This document shows, in pieces, positions 9,053 through 16,715 of a DNA stretch of 64,000 bases. The notes under the pieces were generated by a model that was not told the DNA's origin, did not search any database, and worked only from the letters and a program-made list of their open reading frames with translations. Within the stretch, counting starts at the first letter, position 1, and each line of letters begins with the position of its first letter. The stretch is taken from assembly GCA_024234635.1 (NCBI GenBank), contig JACKNX010000003.1, positions 124,001 to 188,000 on the forward strand, written 5' to 3'. The position numbers and the translations under genes were made by a program. This stretch comes from Pseudomonadales bacterium. Its GTDB lineage: Bacteria > Pseudomonadota > Gammaproteobacteria > Pseudomonadales > Azotimanducaceae.

Positions 9053-9673
9053 ATGACGCAGCCTGACAAGCCATCGGCACTACTGCTCGATCTCGGCAAC
9101 GTCGTCATCCACACCGATGCGCGTCGCGTATTTGCGGCCTGGGCCGCCAGCGCCGGCGTCGACCAGCAGGTTTTCCTCGATCGCTGGCGTGCGGATGAAG
9201 CCTATGCGCGCCACGAAATCGGGGAACTTCGCTTCCAGGACTATGTTCTGCACATGCAATCGATGACCGGCGTTACCATGAGCCAGCGCGACTGGAAAGC
9301 CGGTTGGAACGAACTTTTCGTGGCACTCTACCCGCGCGTTCTGACCCTGTTGCGGCGACTTGCCGGAAAATATCCGCTCTATGCCTTCACCAACACCAAT
9401 CCCACTCACGAGCATTCATGGCGCTCACGCTACCCGGAACTCGATGTCTTCGAGCACGTTTTCGTTTCGTCACGGATCGGACGCCGCAAGCCACACGTGG
9501 ACGCGTATCACTACGTGTGCAAACGCATGCAGCAGCAACCCGACAAAATCTGGTTTCTCGACGACAATCGAGCCAACGTGGAAGGTGCCTGTCAGGCAGG
9601 GCTGAAGACATTCCGCATTCGCAGTGAACAGGATGTGGTTGACATACTGTCCCCACTTCTGGCGTTCAGCTGA
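9053..9673 (+). CDS. HAD-IA family phosphatase, YihX-like
   Basis: A haloacid-dehalogenase-superfamily hydrolase of 206 residues. It follows E. coli YihX (alpha-glucose-1-phosphate phosphatase) closely in layout: motif I LLDLGNVVI, the cap region with ARHEIGELRFQDY and WNELFVALYP, motif II FTNTNPTHE, the lysine of motif III in GRRKPHVDAY and motif IV FLDDNRANVEGA. As in YihX, the usual second motif-I aspartate is replaced by glycine-asparagine (DLGN). Start ATG 9053 follows an AAGGA-type site. The substrate is likely a sugar phosphate or similar phosphoester (inference from family). Confidence 0.87.
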   Translation: MTQPDKPSALLLDLGNVVIHTDARRVFAAWAASAGVDQQVFLDRWRADEAYARHEIGELRFQDYVLHMQSMTGVTMSQRDWKAGWNELFVALYPRVLTLLRRLAGKYPLYAFTNTNPTHEHSWRSRYPELDVFEHVFVSSRIGRRKPHVDAYHYVCKRMQQQPDKIWFLDDNRANVEGACQAGLKTFRIRSEQDVVDILSPLLAFS

Positions 9674-9688
9674 CGGATTCCGTCCCGG

Positions 9689-10555
9689 CTAACGCGTGTG
9701 CGCGAGGGCGGCGTATTTGTCGAGCAACGGCAATACGGTGTCGGCATCCGCGGACGGCAATGCGAACACCACGCGGTTGAAGCCCATGCCGATCAGCGCA
9801 TCCAGGCGCGCCGGATTTGTTCCCACACCGAAGATCGTGAAATCCGGCTCGCCCGACCTGCCGCCCTGTCGCCAGGCACGCCGGACTTCGCCAATGACAG
9901 CCGGATAGTCAACCGCGCCCTGCGCCTTCGCGCGCGCCGGATCCTGATGGATGGGAAACCAGCCATCGCACCATGCCGCGATCCTGTCGGGCACCCACCG
10001 ACTGGACGCGCCAAGGAGGATTTTCGGGCCGCCGGCCTGCACCGGCTTGGGGAACGACCACAACGGATCAAAATCCACGAACTGGCCGTGGTATTCCGGT
10101 GCGTCGTGGGTCCAGATGGCTCGCATGGCCTCAACACGTTCGCGTGTCACCTTCCAGCGGTCGCTAAACGCCACGCCATGATTAGCCATTTCCTCTGCGT
10201 TCCATCCCGCGCCGATGCCAAGCAGCACCCGGCCGCCTGACAGGACGTCAAGCGATGCAACCTGCTTGGCCAGCACGATCGGATCGTGTTCGGTCATCAG
10301 CGTGATGCCGGTGCCCAGCTTCAGCGACGTGGTGACCGACGCGGCTGTCGCCAGTGCGATATAGGGATCGTACGTATGCCAGTATTCGCGCGGCAGTTCA
10401 CGGCCGCCCGGCCACGGCGACTGCCTGCTAGAGGGTATGTGGGTGTGCTCGGGAAGAAACAACGATTCGAAGCCACGCGCTTCCAGCGCGCGTGCCAGGC
10501 TGGCTGGCTGGACGGAATAGGTCGTGGGAAATATAAGGGCGCCGAAGGCTACCAT
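9689..10555 (-). CDS. LLM-class F420-dependent oxidoreductase (TIGR03619-like)
   Basis: A luciferase-fold oxidoreductase of 288 residues. Motifs match the subgroup first described in mycobacteria as TIGR03619: LFLPEHTHIP near the start, LKLGTGITLMTEHDPIVLAKQVASLD, GRVLLGIGAGWNAEE and GGPKILLGASS. The start is ATG 10555, with AGGAG five bases before it. The upstream gene's stop TGA shares its last base with this ATG (TGATG), so translation is probably coupled to the small secreted protein. Whether it uses F420 or FMN cannot be read from sequence alone. Confidence 0.88.
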   Translation of the reverse strand: MVAFGALIFPTTYSVQPASLARALEARGFESLFLPEHTHIPSSRQSPWPGGRELPREYWHTYDPYIALATAASVTTSLKLGTGITLMTEHDPIVLAKQVASLDVLSGGRVLLGIGAGWNAEEMANHGVAFSDRWKVTRERVEAMRAIWTHDAPEYHGQFVDFDPLWSFPKPVQAGGPKILLGASSRWVPDRIAAWCDGWFPIHQDPARAKAQGAVDYPAVIGEVRRAWRQGGRSGEPDFTIFGVGTNPARLDALIGMGFNRVVFALPSADADTVLPLLDKYAALAHTR

Positions 10556-10929
10556 CACAGCTCCTGAAGGTACTTTTTCAGCGTATCGCGATACGTCTCA
10601 TACCGTGGGTACTGTTCATCCGTGACAAGCCCTTTCATCGACTTGTCCAGGCGATGTATGCAGCCGAGCGTTTTGCTCCTTGCCTTGCGGGCGAGATCGA
10701 CCTGGTCCCTCGCTTTCATAAGCGACTGCAGGCCTTTTACGCGACACTGGAAAAACGTTGTGACGTTGTCCCGGAAGGAGGTTTTCTGCTCATCGCTCAT
10801 ACCGATTCTCGCGGCGGCCAGAACCACATCGGGTTCGGCCCAGGGCTGCACGGGGGCGGCGTCTTCAGCGTACAGAGGACCAGTGAACAGGCTCAGCAGA
10901 ATAACGGACAAGGAACGAAAGACATTCAC
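10555..10929 (-). CDS. small secreted protein of unknown function
   Basis: A 124-residue protein with a clear signal peptide (hydrophobic residues 7-18, likely cleavage after LYA near residue 21). The mature part is mostly charged and helical with two cysteines (FFQCR and LGCIHR) that could form a disulfide in the periplasm. I recognise no domain. Its stop overlaps the start of the downstream LLM oxidoreductase by one base, so the two are translationally coupled, which is odd for an exported protein and a cytosolic flavoenzyme. Confidence 0.7.
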   Translation of the reverse strand: MNVFRSLSVILLSLFTGPLYAEDAAPVQPWAEPDVVLAAARIGMSDEQKTSFRDNVTTFFQCRVKGLQSLMKARDQVDLARKARSKTLGCIHRLDKSMKGLVTDEQYPRYETYRDTLKKYLQEL

Positions 10930-10989
10930 GATGAGAATCCCCCGACAGTGCTTGATGCGACCCCGATTCGGCAGGCATCACATTCGGGA

Positions 10990-11610
10990 TCAGATGACGG
11001 ACTGCATGGCCAGCAGTTTTTGCCGCTTTTCGATCTTGCGCAGGTAACGCTCGCCAGCAGCCCGATGACGCCCTCCAAGACCGACATTGTAAGCTTTCAG
11101 CGCACAGGTGACATCGCCACAGATGTCCCTCAGGTGAGCCAGTACCTGCGCACCACAGTGGATGTTCTGTTCGGGATTGTTGAGATCGACACCACCGCAG
11201 AATGCGCCCCAGTACTTGGGGCGAATCTGTGCCGGTCCGACAGCGCCTACCGCACTGCGTGCGCGCGCACTGAACGTACTCTCGGCATGGACCAGCCCCG
11301 CAAGCAGATCCGGATCAAGCCCCTGACGCTCCGCGGCCTGCAGAATCCAGATGGCGTATTCATCAGCTACCGCACGACGCAGCTTGAACGCTCTGCGCAG
11401 ACGATCCGAAAACTCACCAGCCTCTTCCCGCCAGGCGGGCTTTACGGCAATGGCAGGCAACGCAAATGCTGAAACGGTGGTTTCCTTGTTAAACACCACC
11501 TGGGCGAGAGAGAAGCTGAGTGTCCATAGCCCGAAGACGAGCCCGGTAAACGCACCGCTCACAGCAGCAAGGTGGCGCATGGAGACCAATGATGGAATAC
11601 GCATAGTCAT
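10990..11610 (-). CDS. lytic transglycosylase (SLT domain)
   Basis: A 206-residue peptidoglycan lytic transglycosylase of the SLT/goose-lysozyme-like fold. An N-terminal hydrophobic segment (about residues 15-38) acts as signal anchor. The catalytic glutamate is in AGLVHAESTFSARARSAVGAVGPAQI, with the downstream GPAQIRP and the ALKAYNVG motif completing the family signature. Starts 11610 and 11604 are both possible; neither has a clear ribosome site. The paired cysteines around FCGGVDL and HCGAQ could be bridged in the periplasm. Confidence 0.88.
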   Translation of the reverse strand: MTMRIPSLVSMRHLAAVSGAFTGLVFGLWTLSFSLAQVVFNKETTVSAFALPAIAVKPAWREEAGEFSDRLRRAFKLRRAVADEYAIWILQAAERQGLDPDLLAGLVHAESTFSARARSAVGAVGPAQIRPKYWGAFCGGVDLNNPEQNIHCGAQVLAHLRDICGDVTCALKAYNVGLGGRHRAAGERYLRKIEKRQKLLAMQSVI

Positions 11611-11995
11611 TGGGAGCGGGAGTTTACCTGCGAAAAAATAAAGGCGTTACCCCTAAAACGCTTGACTTTTCGCCGATAGGCGCTTTCGCAAACCGCCGCA
11701 CAAACTTACAAAACGCACGAAAACGCCTAGAAAATCATACTGTTGCGAGTATAGCTTCAAGTTGCGCGGACGTCGGAAACCCGTCCCTCACAGGCTTTTC
11801 CGCGTCATTTTTACGATTGCGCCAGGTATCTGTGCCTCAGGAAAGAGCCCGTTCATCGTTGACCGGAACAGGACGGATCGCCGGAATGGCTGTTCCGGAA
11901 TCCGTCCGGAGAGACATTTCGCAGGGCCTAGAGCTCATGACAAGCCTGTAAACGTGTCGATCGCAGCGATACGCTCACAGCCGTCGACTGACACG
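11611..11995. other. AT-richer intergenic region with repeated AAAACGC
   Basis: About 385 bases without a supported gene. The 11636-11740 part is visibly richer in A and T than the surroundings and has three copies of AAAACGC (11655, 11710 and 11720), two in tandem ten bases apart. It would be the upstream region of the transglycosylase gene on the minus strand. I cannot identify a regulator for the repeats. Confidence 0.4.
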
Positions 11996-13003
11996 TCATC
12001 CCGCACGAAGCGCATCAACAATCTTGCGCCGCGCGTCCAGATCTTCCACCGGGAAGGACGCCGAGGTGCGGTCCACGAAGTGTCCATAGCGGGCCAGCAT
12101 CTGCGGCGCAATGTCCTTCGGCTCACCCATAACGCCGAATGCGTGCAGAAGATCATCACCGATCAGCGTACCCATCTCCTGCCATCGTCCCTGCTTGGAC
12201 ATGCGATTGAGATCCGCCTGCAGCTCGCCGGCACCGATGGCTTCGAGTACACCCTTGTAGGCAGGCGTGGAACCATAGAATGCAATTCGCTCCCTGGCTG
12301 CCTTCCTGCTTGCCTCGTACTCCCGCTCATCGCGTCCGGTGACAACAAAACAGCTGTAGGACAGCTCGAACTGCGCACGCGTTCTACCGGATCTGGCCAG
12401 ACCACGCTCGATTGCGGGCAGGGTGACGGACTCGATGTAGGGGACGTTGGAAAACGGATGGATGATCATGCCGTCCGCGACCTCGCCCGCTACCTCCGTC
12501 ATGTGCGTGCCTACCGCCGCAAGCACCACTTTTGGCGCACCGTAGGTGGTGTTTTCGGGTGAGAACGCCGGCGTCATGAGCGTGTGCGTGTAGTACTTGC
12601 CAACAAACTGCAGCGGCTCCCCCTGGTACCAGTTGGCCCAGATCGCCCGCATCGCCAGCACCAGTTCCCGCATCTGCGCTGCCGGTGCCCCCCACTGCAT
12701 GCTGAACCGCTTGGTGATGTGAGGTTTGATCTGCGAACCAAGACCCAGCGTAAAGCGTCCCTGCGAGTACGCGTTCAGGTCGTGCGCCAGGTTGGCCAGG
12801 ACCATGGGACTGCGCGCGAAGGCAACGGCAATGGAGGTGATGAGTTCCACCTTCTCGGTATGTTCAGCCGCCAGCAGCAGTGGAAAGAAGGGGTCGTGAT
12901 TCATCTCCGCCGAGCGGATCCCGTCATAGCCAAGCGCTTCCATTTCCCGCGCCGTTTTCGGAATCTTTCCGAGGTCGTTACCCAGTCCCGCGTCAACTTT
13001 CAT
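11996..13003 (-). CDS. LLM-class F420-dependent oxidoreductase (TIGR03617-like), copy 1
   Basis: A 335-residue luciferase-fold oxidoreductase. It starts MKVDAGLGNDLGK and carries EMNHDPFFPLLLAAEHT, GRFTLGLGSQIKPHITKRF and GKYYTHTLMTPAFSP, features of the TIGR03617 subgroup. It is clearly paralogous to the next upstream gene over its whole length, indicating a tandem duplication. A GGGAG-containing purine stretch precedes the ATG. The substrate is unknown; the setting among acyl-CoA genes suggests lipid or terpenoid oxidation (inference). Confidence 0.9.
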   Translation of the reverse strand: MKVDAGLGNDLGKIPKTAREMEALGYDGIRSAEMNHDPFFPLLLAAEHTEKVELITSIAVAFARSPMVLANLAHDLNAYSQGRFTLGLGSQIKPHITKRFSMQWGAPAAQMRELVLAMRAIWANWYQGEPLQFVGKYYTHTLMTPAFSPENTTYGAPKVVLAAVGTHMTEVAGEVADGMIIHPFSNVPYIESVTLPAIERGLARSGRTRAQFELSYSCFVVTGRDEREYEASRKAARERIAFYGSTPAYKGVLEAIGAGELQADLNRMSKQGRWQEMGTLIGDDLLHAFGVMGEPKDIAPQMLARYGHFVDRTSASFPVEDLDARRKIVDALRAG

Positions 13004-13071
13004 CGGTCTCGTTCTCCCAGGGGTTTTCGCGCGGCTGCCGGCAGCGGGAACGCTTCCGGCAGCGGCGTCAT

Positions 13072-14079
13072 TCAGGCAGCCGTCAGCGCCGCGATCATGC
13101 GGCGTCTGTCGTCGACGGGCAGTGACGCATAGGCGGCGGAGGTGCGATCCACGAGATCGCCATAGCGGGACTTGATCTGAGCGGGAATGCTGGCCGGCTC
13201 ACCCACCACGGCAAACGCATTCATGATGTCGTCGGTGATCACGTGCCCCATCTCATCCCATCTGCCCTGCTTGGACATCCGGTTCAGTTCACCCTGCAGT
13301 TCTCCCGCGCCGATGCTGTCGAGTACCGGCTTGTAGGCTGGCGTCGAGCCATAGAAGGCGATCTGCTTCTTGGTGGCGATCTTGGCAGCCGCCAGTTCCT
13401 TCTCATCCTGTCCTGTGCAAACGAAGACGGGGTAGCTGATCTCGAAGTCCTCGCGCGACTTGCCCGCCTTGGCGAAGCCTCGTTCCAGCGCCGGAAGGGT
13501 GGTTTCGCGAATGTACTTTTCCGTGGAAAACGCGTGGATGATCACGCCGTCCGCCACTTCACCGGCGACTTCCGTCATCATCGGCCCCACTGCCGCCAGA
13601 AACACGCGCGGTGCGCCAAACTCGTTGTTGGTGGGTGTGAAGAACGGCGTCATGAGGGTGTGCGTGTAGTACTTGCCGGTGAAGGTCAATGGCTCACCCT
13701 TGTGCCAGCAGGCCCAGATGGCGCGCATCGCGAGAATGTACTCACGCATGCGCGCGGCGGGATCGGACCACGGCATGCTGAAACGCTTGGTGATATGCGC
13801 CCGGATCTGAGAACCGAGACCGAGTACGAAGCGGCCTTTCGATGCGGCGTTGAGATCATGGCCGATGTTGGCCATCACCATCGGCGTGCGGGCAAAAGCG
13901 ACGGCAATGGACGTCATCAGGTCAACCCGCTGCGTGTTCTGTGCGGCCACCAGCAGAGGGAAGAACGGATCGTGTGACGTCTCCGCTGTCATGATGCCCG
14001 AGTAGCCGAGTTCCTCCGCCGCCCGGGCCTCCGCGCCAACCTTGTCCAGATCGAATCCGACGCCACCATCTACTTTCAT
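13072..14079 (-). CDS. LLM-class F420-dependent oxidoreductase (TIGR03617-like), copy 2
   Basis: A 335-residue paralogue of the downstream gene with the same length and the same signature blocks (MKVDGGVGFDLDKV, TSHDPFFPLLVAAQNT, GRFVLGLGSQIRAHITKRF, GKYYTHTLMTPFFTP, FYGSTPAYKPVL). Start 14079 has GAGGGG a few bases upstream and matches the paralogue's N-terminus, so the 11-residue upstream extension (TTG start) is rejected. The 68-base gap to copy 1 and the shared direction suggest one transcript with the histidine phosphatase gene upstream. Confidence 0.9.
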   Translation of the reverse strand: MKVDGGVGFDLDKVGAEARAAEELGYSGIMTAETSHDPFFPLLVAAQNTQRVDLMTSIAVAFARTPMVMANIGHDLNAASKGRFVLGLGSQIRAHITKRFSMPWSDPAARMREYILAMRAIWACWHKGEPLTFTGKYYTHTLMTPFFTPTNNEFGAPRVFLAAVGPMMTEVAGEVADGVIIHAFSTEKYIRETTLPALERGFAKAGKSREDFEISYPVFVCTGQDEKELAAAKIATKKQIAFYGSTPAYKPVLDSIGAGELQGELNRMSKQGRWDEMGHVITDDIMNAFAVVGEPASIPAQIKSRYGDLVDRTSAAYASLPVDDRRRMIAALTAA

Positions 14080-14108
14080 GTGCCCCTCACTCTTGCAGTA
14101 ACAACTGT

Positions 14109-14774
14109 TCAATCGCTGGTCATACCAGCCACCGGGATTGTTTCATCGGCGTCCGGGCGAAGCAATCCACTGACCGGGCCGGAGCCATCGCGGAAAAAAT
14201 CCGTGGTCAGCCCGTCCGTACCGAGCGTGAGCCGGTAGAACAGATTGTTGGGGTGTCGCAATCGATTGGCCTGAACGGGTGTCAGCTCCAGCAGATGTGT
14301 CAGGATCGCGCGCGAGACGATGCCGTGCGTAATCACCGCAACCCGCGGCTCCGGAGCAGCAAGAACACGCTGCAGCGGCGTCACGATGCGGTCGATGACG
14401 TCCGGCAGATTCTCACCGCCCGGCGGACGGTGGAAGTAGGGATCGCGGTCGCGCAGCCACCATTCCCCGGGGTCCATGGCGGCGATCTCGTCCACCGTGA
14501 AGCCGGACCAGTTGCCGCAGTCACGCTCCATCAGCCGTTCGTCGTACTCCACCGGAACACCGAGAAAACGGTTGATGATGGCGGTGGTTTCGCGGGTGCG
14601 GCCGGACGGCGAGGCGACGATGAAATCAACGCCGCCCAGATCGACCAATGTCCGCCCGTGCCGATACGCCTGCTCGCGACCGTTATCATTCAGCGGTGAA
14701 TCCAGACGCCCCTGCATGCGACGCTCGGCGTTCCACTCCGTTTCACCGTGCCGCACGATATAGATGGTTTTCAT
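14109..14774 (-). CDS. histidine phosphatase family protein
   Basis: A phosphoglycerate-mutase-like (branch 1) histidine phosphatase of 221 residues. The catalytic RHGETEWN is at residues 8-15, an arginine pair lies in SPSGRTRET, the glutamate in MERDCGNW, and the second histidine in VITHGIVSRA. The family includes phosphatases of sugar phosphates and small metabolites. It ends about 30 bases before the LLM gene downstream and probably leads that operon. It is divergent from the acyl-CoA synthetase gene, with 114 bases between starts. Confidence 0.9.
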   Translation of the reverse strand: MKTIYIVRHGETEWNAERRMQGRLDSPLNDNGREQAYRHGRTLVDLGGVDFIVASPSGRTRETTAIINRFLGVPVEYDERLMERDCGNWSGFTVDEIAAMDPGEWWLRDRDPYFHRPPGGENLPDVIDRIVTPLQRVLAAPEPRVAVITHGIVSRAILTHLLELTPVQANRLRHPNNLFYRLTLGTDGLTTDFFRDGSGPVSGLLRPDADETIPVAGMTSD

Positions 14775-14888
14775 GGAAGCGCAGTCTACCAGAGCCCCCC
14801 CGCCACGGACTTCAGCCAGGAGTCTCCCCTGCCACCGGAGACCCTGATAGGCTCCAGATCCCGACGGGAGTATGGAAGGAAGAATTCG

Positions 14889-16517
14889 ATGACCACCGAC
14901 AATCTGACCACGATGCGCATTGAAGCCTCGACGGTGGGCGATACCCTGCTACGCGCGGCCGACCGGTTTCCGGAGCGCGCCAACCTCATCTTTCCCGACG
15001 GCAGGAAGTCACACGCGCAGATGGCCACTGCCGCCTACGAACGGGCACGCGGCCTGTACGCGCTCGGTGTGCGTCCGGGCGACCACGTCGGCATTCTTGC
15101 CCCGAACTGCCTGGCGTTCATGGAGTTCCTGTACGGCACAACCCTGCTCGGTGCGGTGGCCGTACTGATAAACGCCCGCTACAAACCGTCGGAACTTGCC
15201 TATGTAATCGAAAACGCGGATCTCAAGCTGGTCGTCACCACCGATCTGATCTCCGAGTATGCGGATTTCGGCCAGTTGCTCGAGGATGCGCTCCCAGGGC
15301 TTGCGGATGCGGATGGCGCGCGCCCCCTGCAGCTTGCCGCCGCCCCGGAACTCCGGCATGTCGTCATGCTGGGCGCAACCCGCAGGCCCGGATTCGTAAC
15401 CCAGGACCGCTTTGAGGAACTGAGCAGGAGAGACGCACCTGTCGATCGGCTGCGCGTGGGCATTCGTGTTTCCGATCCGGCGATCATGATGTATACCTCC
15501 GGCACCACCGCCAATCCCAAGGGCTGTCTTCTCAGCCACGAGATACTCGTTCGCAACGGTTGCAACATGAACCGGTGCCGCTATTTCCTCAACGAATCCG
15601 ATGTCTTCTGGGCGCCGCTGCCGATGTTTCACATGGCGGCCATATTGCCGGCGCTCGCCTGTCTGGACGCGGGTGCAGCCCTGGTTTCGATGCTGCACTT
15701 CGACGCCGGTGTTGCGCTCGATCTGTTCGAGCGGGAAAAGGTCAGCGTCGCTTTTCCGGCCTTCCCGACCATCACTAACGCAATCATCACTCACCCACGC
15801 TTTGCCTCGAGCGATCTGTCACGCATCCGGCGCCTGAACAACGTCGCCCCCGTGGACATGCTTGTGCGTTTCCAGAACGCCTTCCCTGCCGCCGTGCAGA
15901 CGGGGGCATACGGATTGACGGAAGTCGGCGGCGTGATCTCCTTCAATCATCCGGGCGAGACGCTCGAACAGCGCCTGGAAACGTGCGGCGTTCCTTTCCC
16001 CGGCATCGACGTGAAGATTGTGGATCCCGACACACTGGAAGAGTTGCCGGTGGAAGCGCGCGGTGAAATCTGGGTGAAGGGGTATGCGGTATTCTCCGGC
16101 TACTACAAGAGCCCTGAGAAAAATGCCGAGTCCTTCCACGACGGCTGGTTTCGCACGGGTGATCTGTGCAGCCTGGATGCACGGGGCGCCATCCGCTTCC
16201 ACGGACGACTCAAGGACATGCTGAAAGTCGGCGGCGAAAACGTTGCCGCGCTGGAAATCGAATCCCATCTCGCGCGTCACCCCGCTGTGCGGCTCGCGCA
16301 GGTCATCGGCATTCCCGACGCCCGGCTGCAGGAAGTGCCGGCAGCGTTCGTGGAACTCAACCCGGGAGAAACCGCGACAGCGGACGAACTTATCGCGCAT
16401 TGCCGGGCCCAACTCGCCAGTTTCAAGGTGCCGCGTCAGGTTCATTTCGTCACCGAATGGCCCATGTCCAGCACCAAGGTCCAGAAGTACAAACTGCGTG
16501 ACACCCTGCTTGGCTGA
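14889..16517 (+). CDS. AMP-dependent acyl-CoA synthetase
   Basis: An ANL-superfamily acyl-CoA synthetase of 542 residues, medium/short-chain type. Motifs in order: MYTSGTTANPKGCLLSHE, AYGLTEVGG, WFRTGDLCSLD, the hinge GRLKDMLKVGGENV, and the catalytic C-terminal lysine in MSSTKVQKYKLRD. GGAAG lies seven bases before ATG 14889; the upstream open frame overlaps the divergent promoter region and is rejected. It ends about 200 bases before the TonB receptor, whose substrate it may activate (inference). Confidence 0.92.
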   Translation: MTTDNLTTMRIEASTVGDTLLRAADRFPERANLIFPDGRKSHAQMATAAYERARGLYALGVRPGDHVGILAPNCLAFMEFLYGTTLLGAVAVLINARYKPSELAYVIENADLKLVVTTDLISEYADFGQLLEDALPGLADADGARPLQLAAAPELRHVVMLGATRRPGFVTQDRFEELSRRDAPVDRLRVGIRVSDPAIMMYTSGTTANPKGCLLSHEILVRNGCNMNRCRYFLNESDVFWAPLPMFHMAAILPALACLDAGAALVSMLHFDAGVALDLFEREKVSVAFPAFPTITNAIITHPRFASSDLSRIRRLNNVAPVDMLVRFQNAFPAAVQTGAYGLTEVGGVISFNHPGETLEQRLETCGVPFPGIDVKIVDPDTLEELPVEARGEIWVKGYAVFSGYYKSPEKNAESFHDGWFRTGDLCSLDARGAIRFHGRLKDMLKVGGENVAALEIESHLARHPAVRLAQVIGIPDARLQEVPAAFVELNPGETATADELIAHCRAQLASFKVPRQVHFVTEWPMSSTKVQKYKLRDTLLG

Positions 16518-16715
16518 CCACCAGCTGAAAAGAAGGCCATTGCGGCCAACCGGCCAACGTGGTTCCATCACAACGCTGTAACGTGTTATTGAATTTGCGG
16601 GCGGACGGGCACGAACACCCGCCCCTCGCTGAGCGGCTTCGGGGTTCCCTGGCAGTCGTATGTAGTTGTCAGCGCCTCCCCTTGGCCTGGTGAGTGGGAA
16701 ATTGGGGGGAACACT

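Noticed and set aside
11610..11951. A 113-codon frame in the spacer after the transglycosylase start
   Set aside because: No ribosome site, mixed composition and no recognisable motif; more likely upstream regulatory DNA.
16599..16624. A hairpin after the second acyl-CoA synthetase gene (GGGCGG and CCGCCC)
   Set aside because: Only a 6-bp stem with a 14-base loop and no T tract; too weak to list as a terminator.
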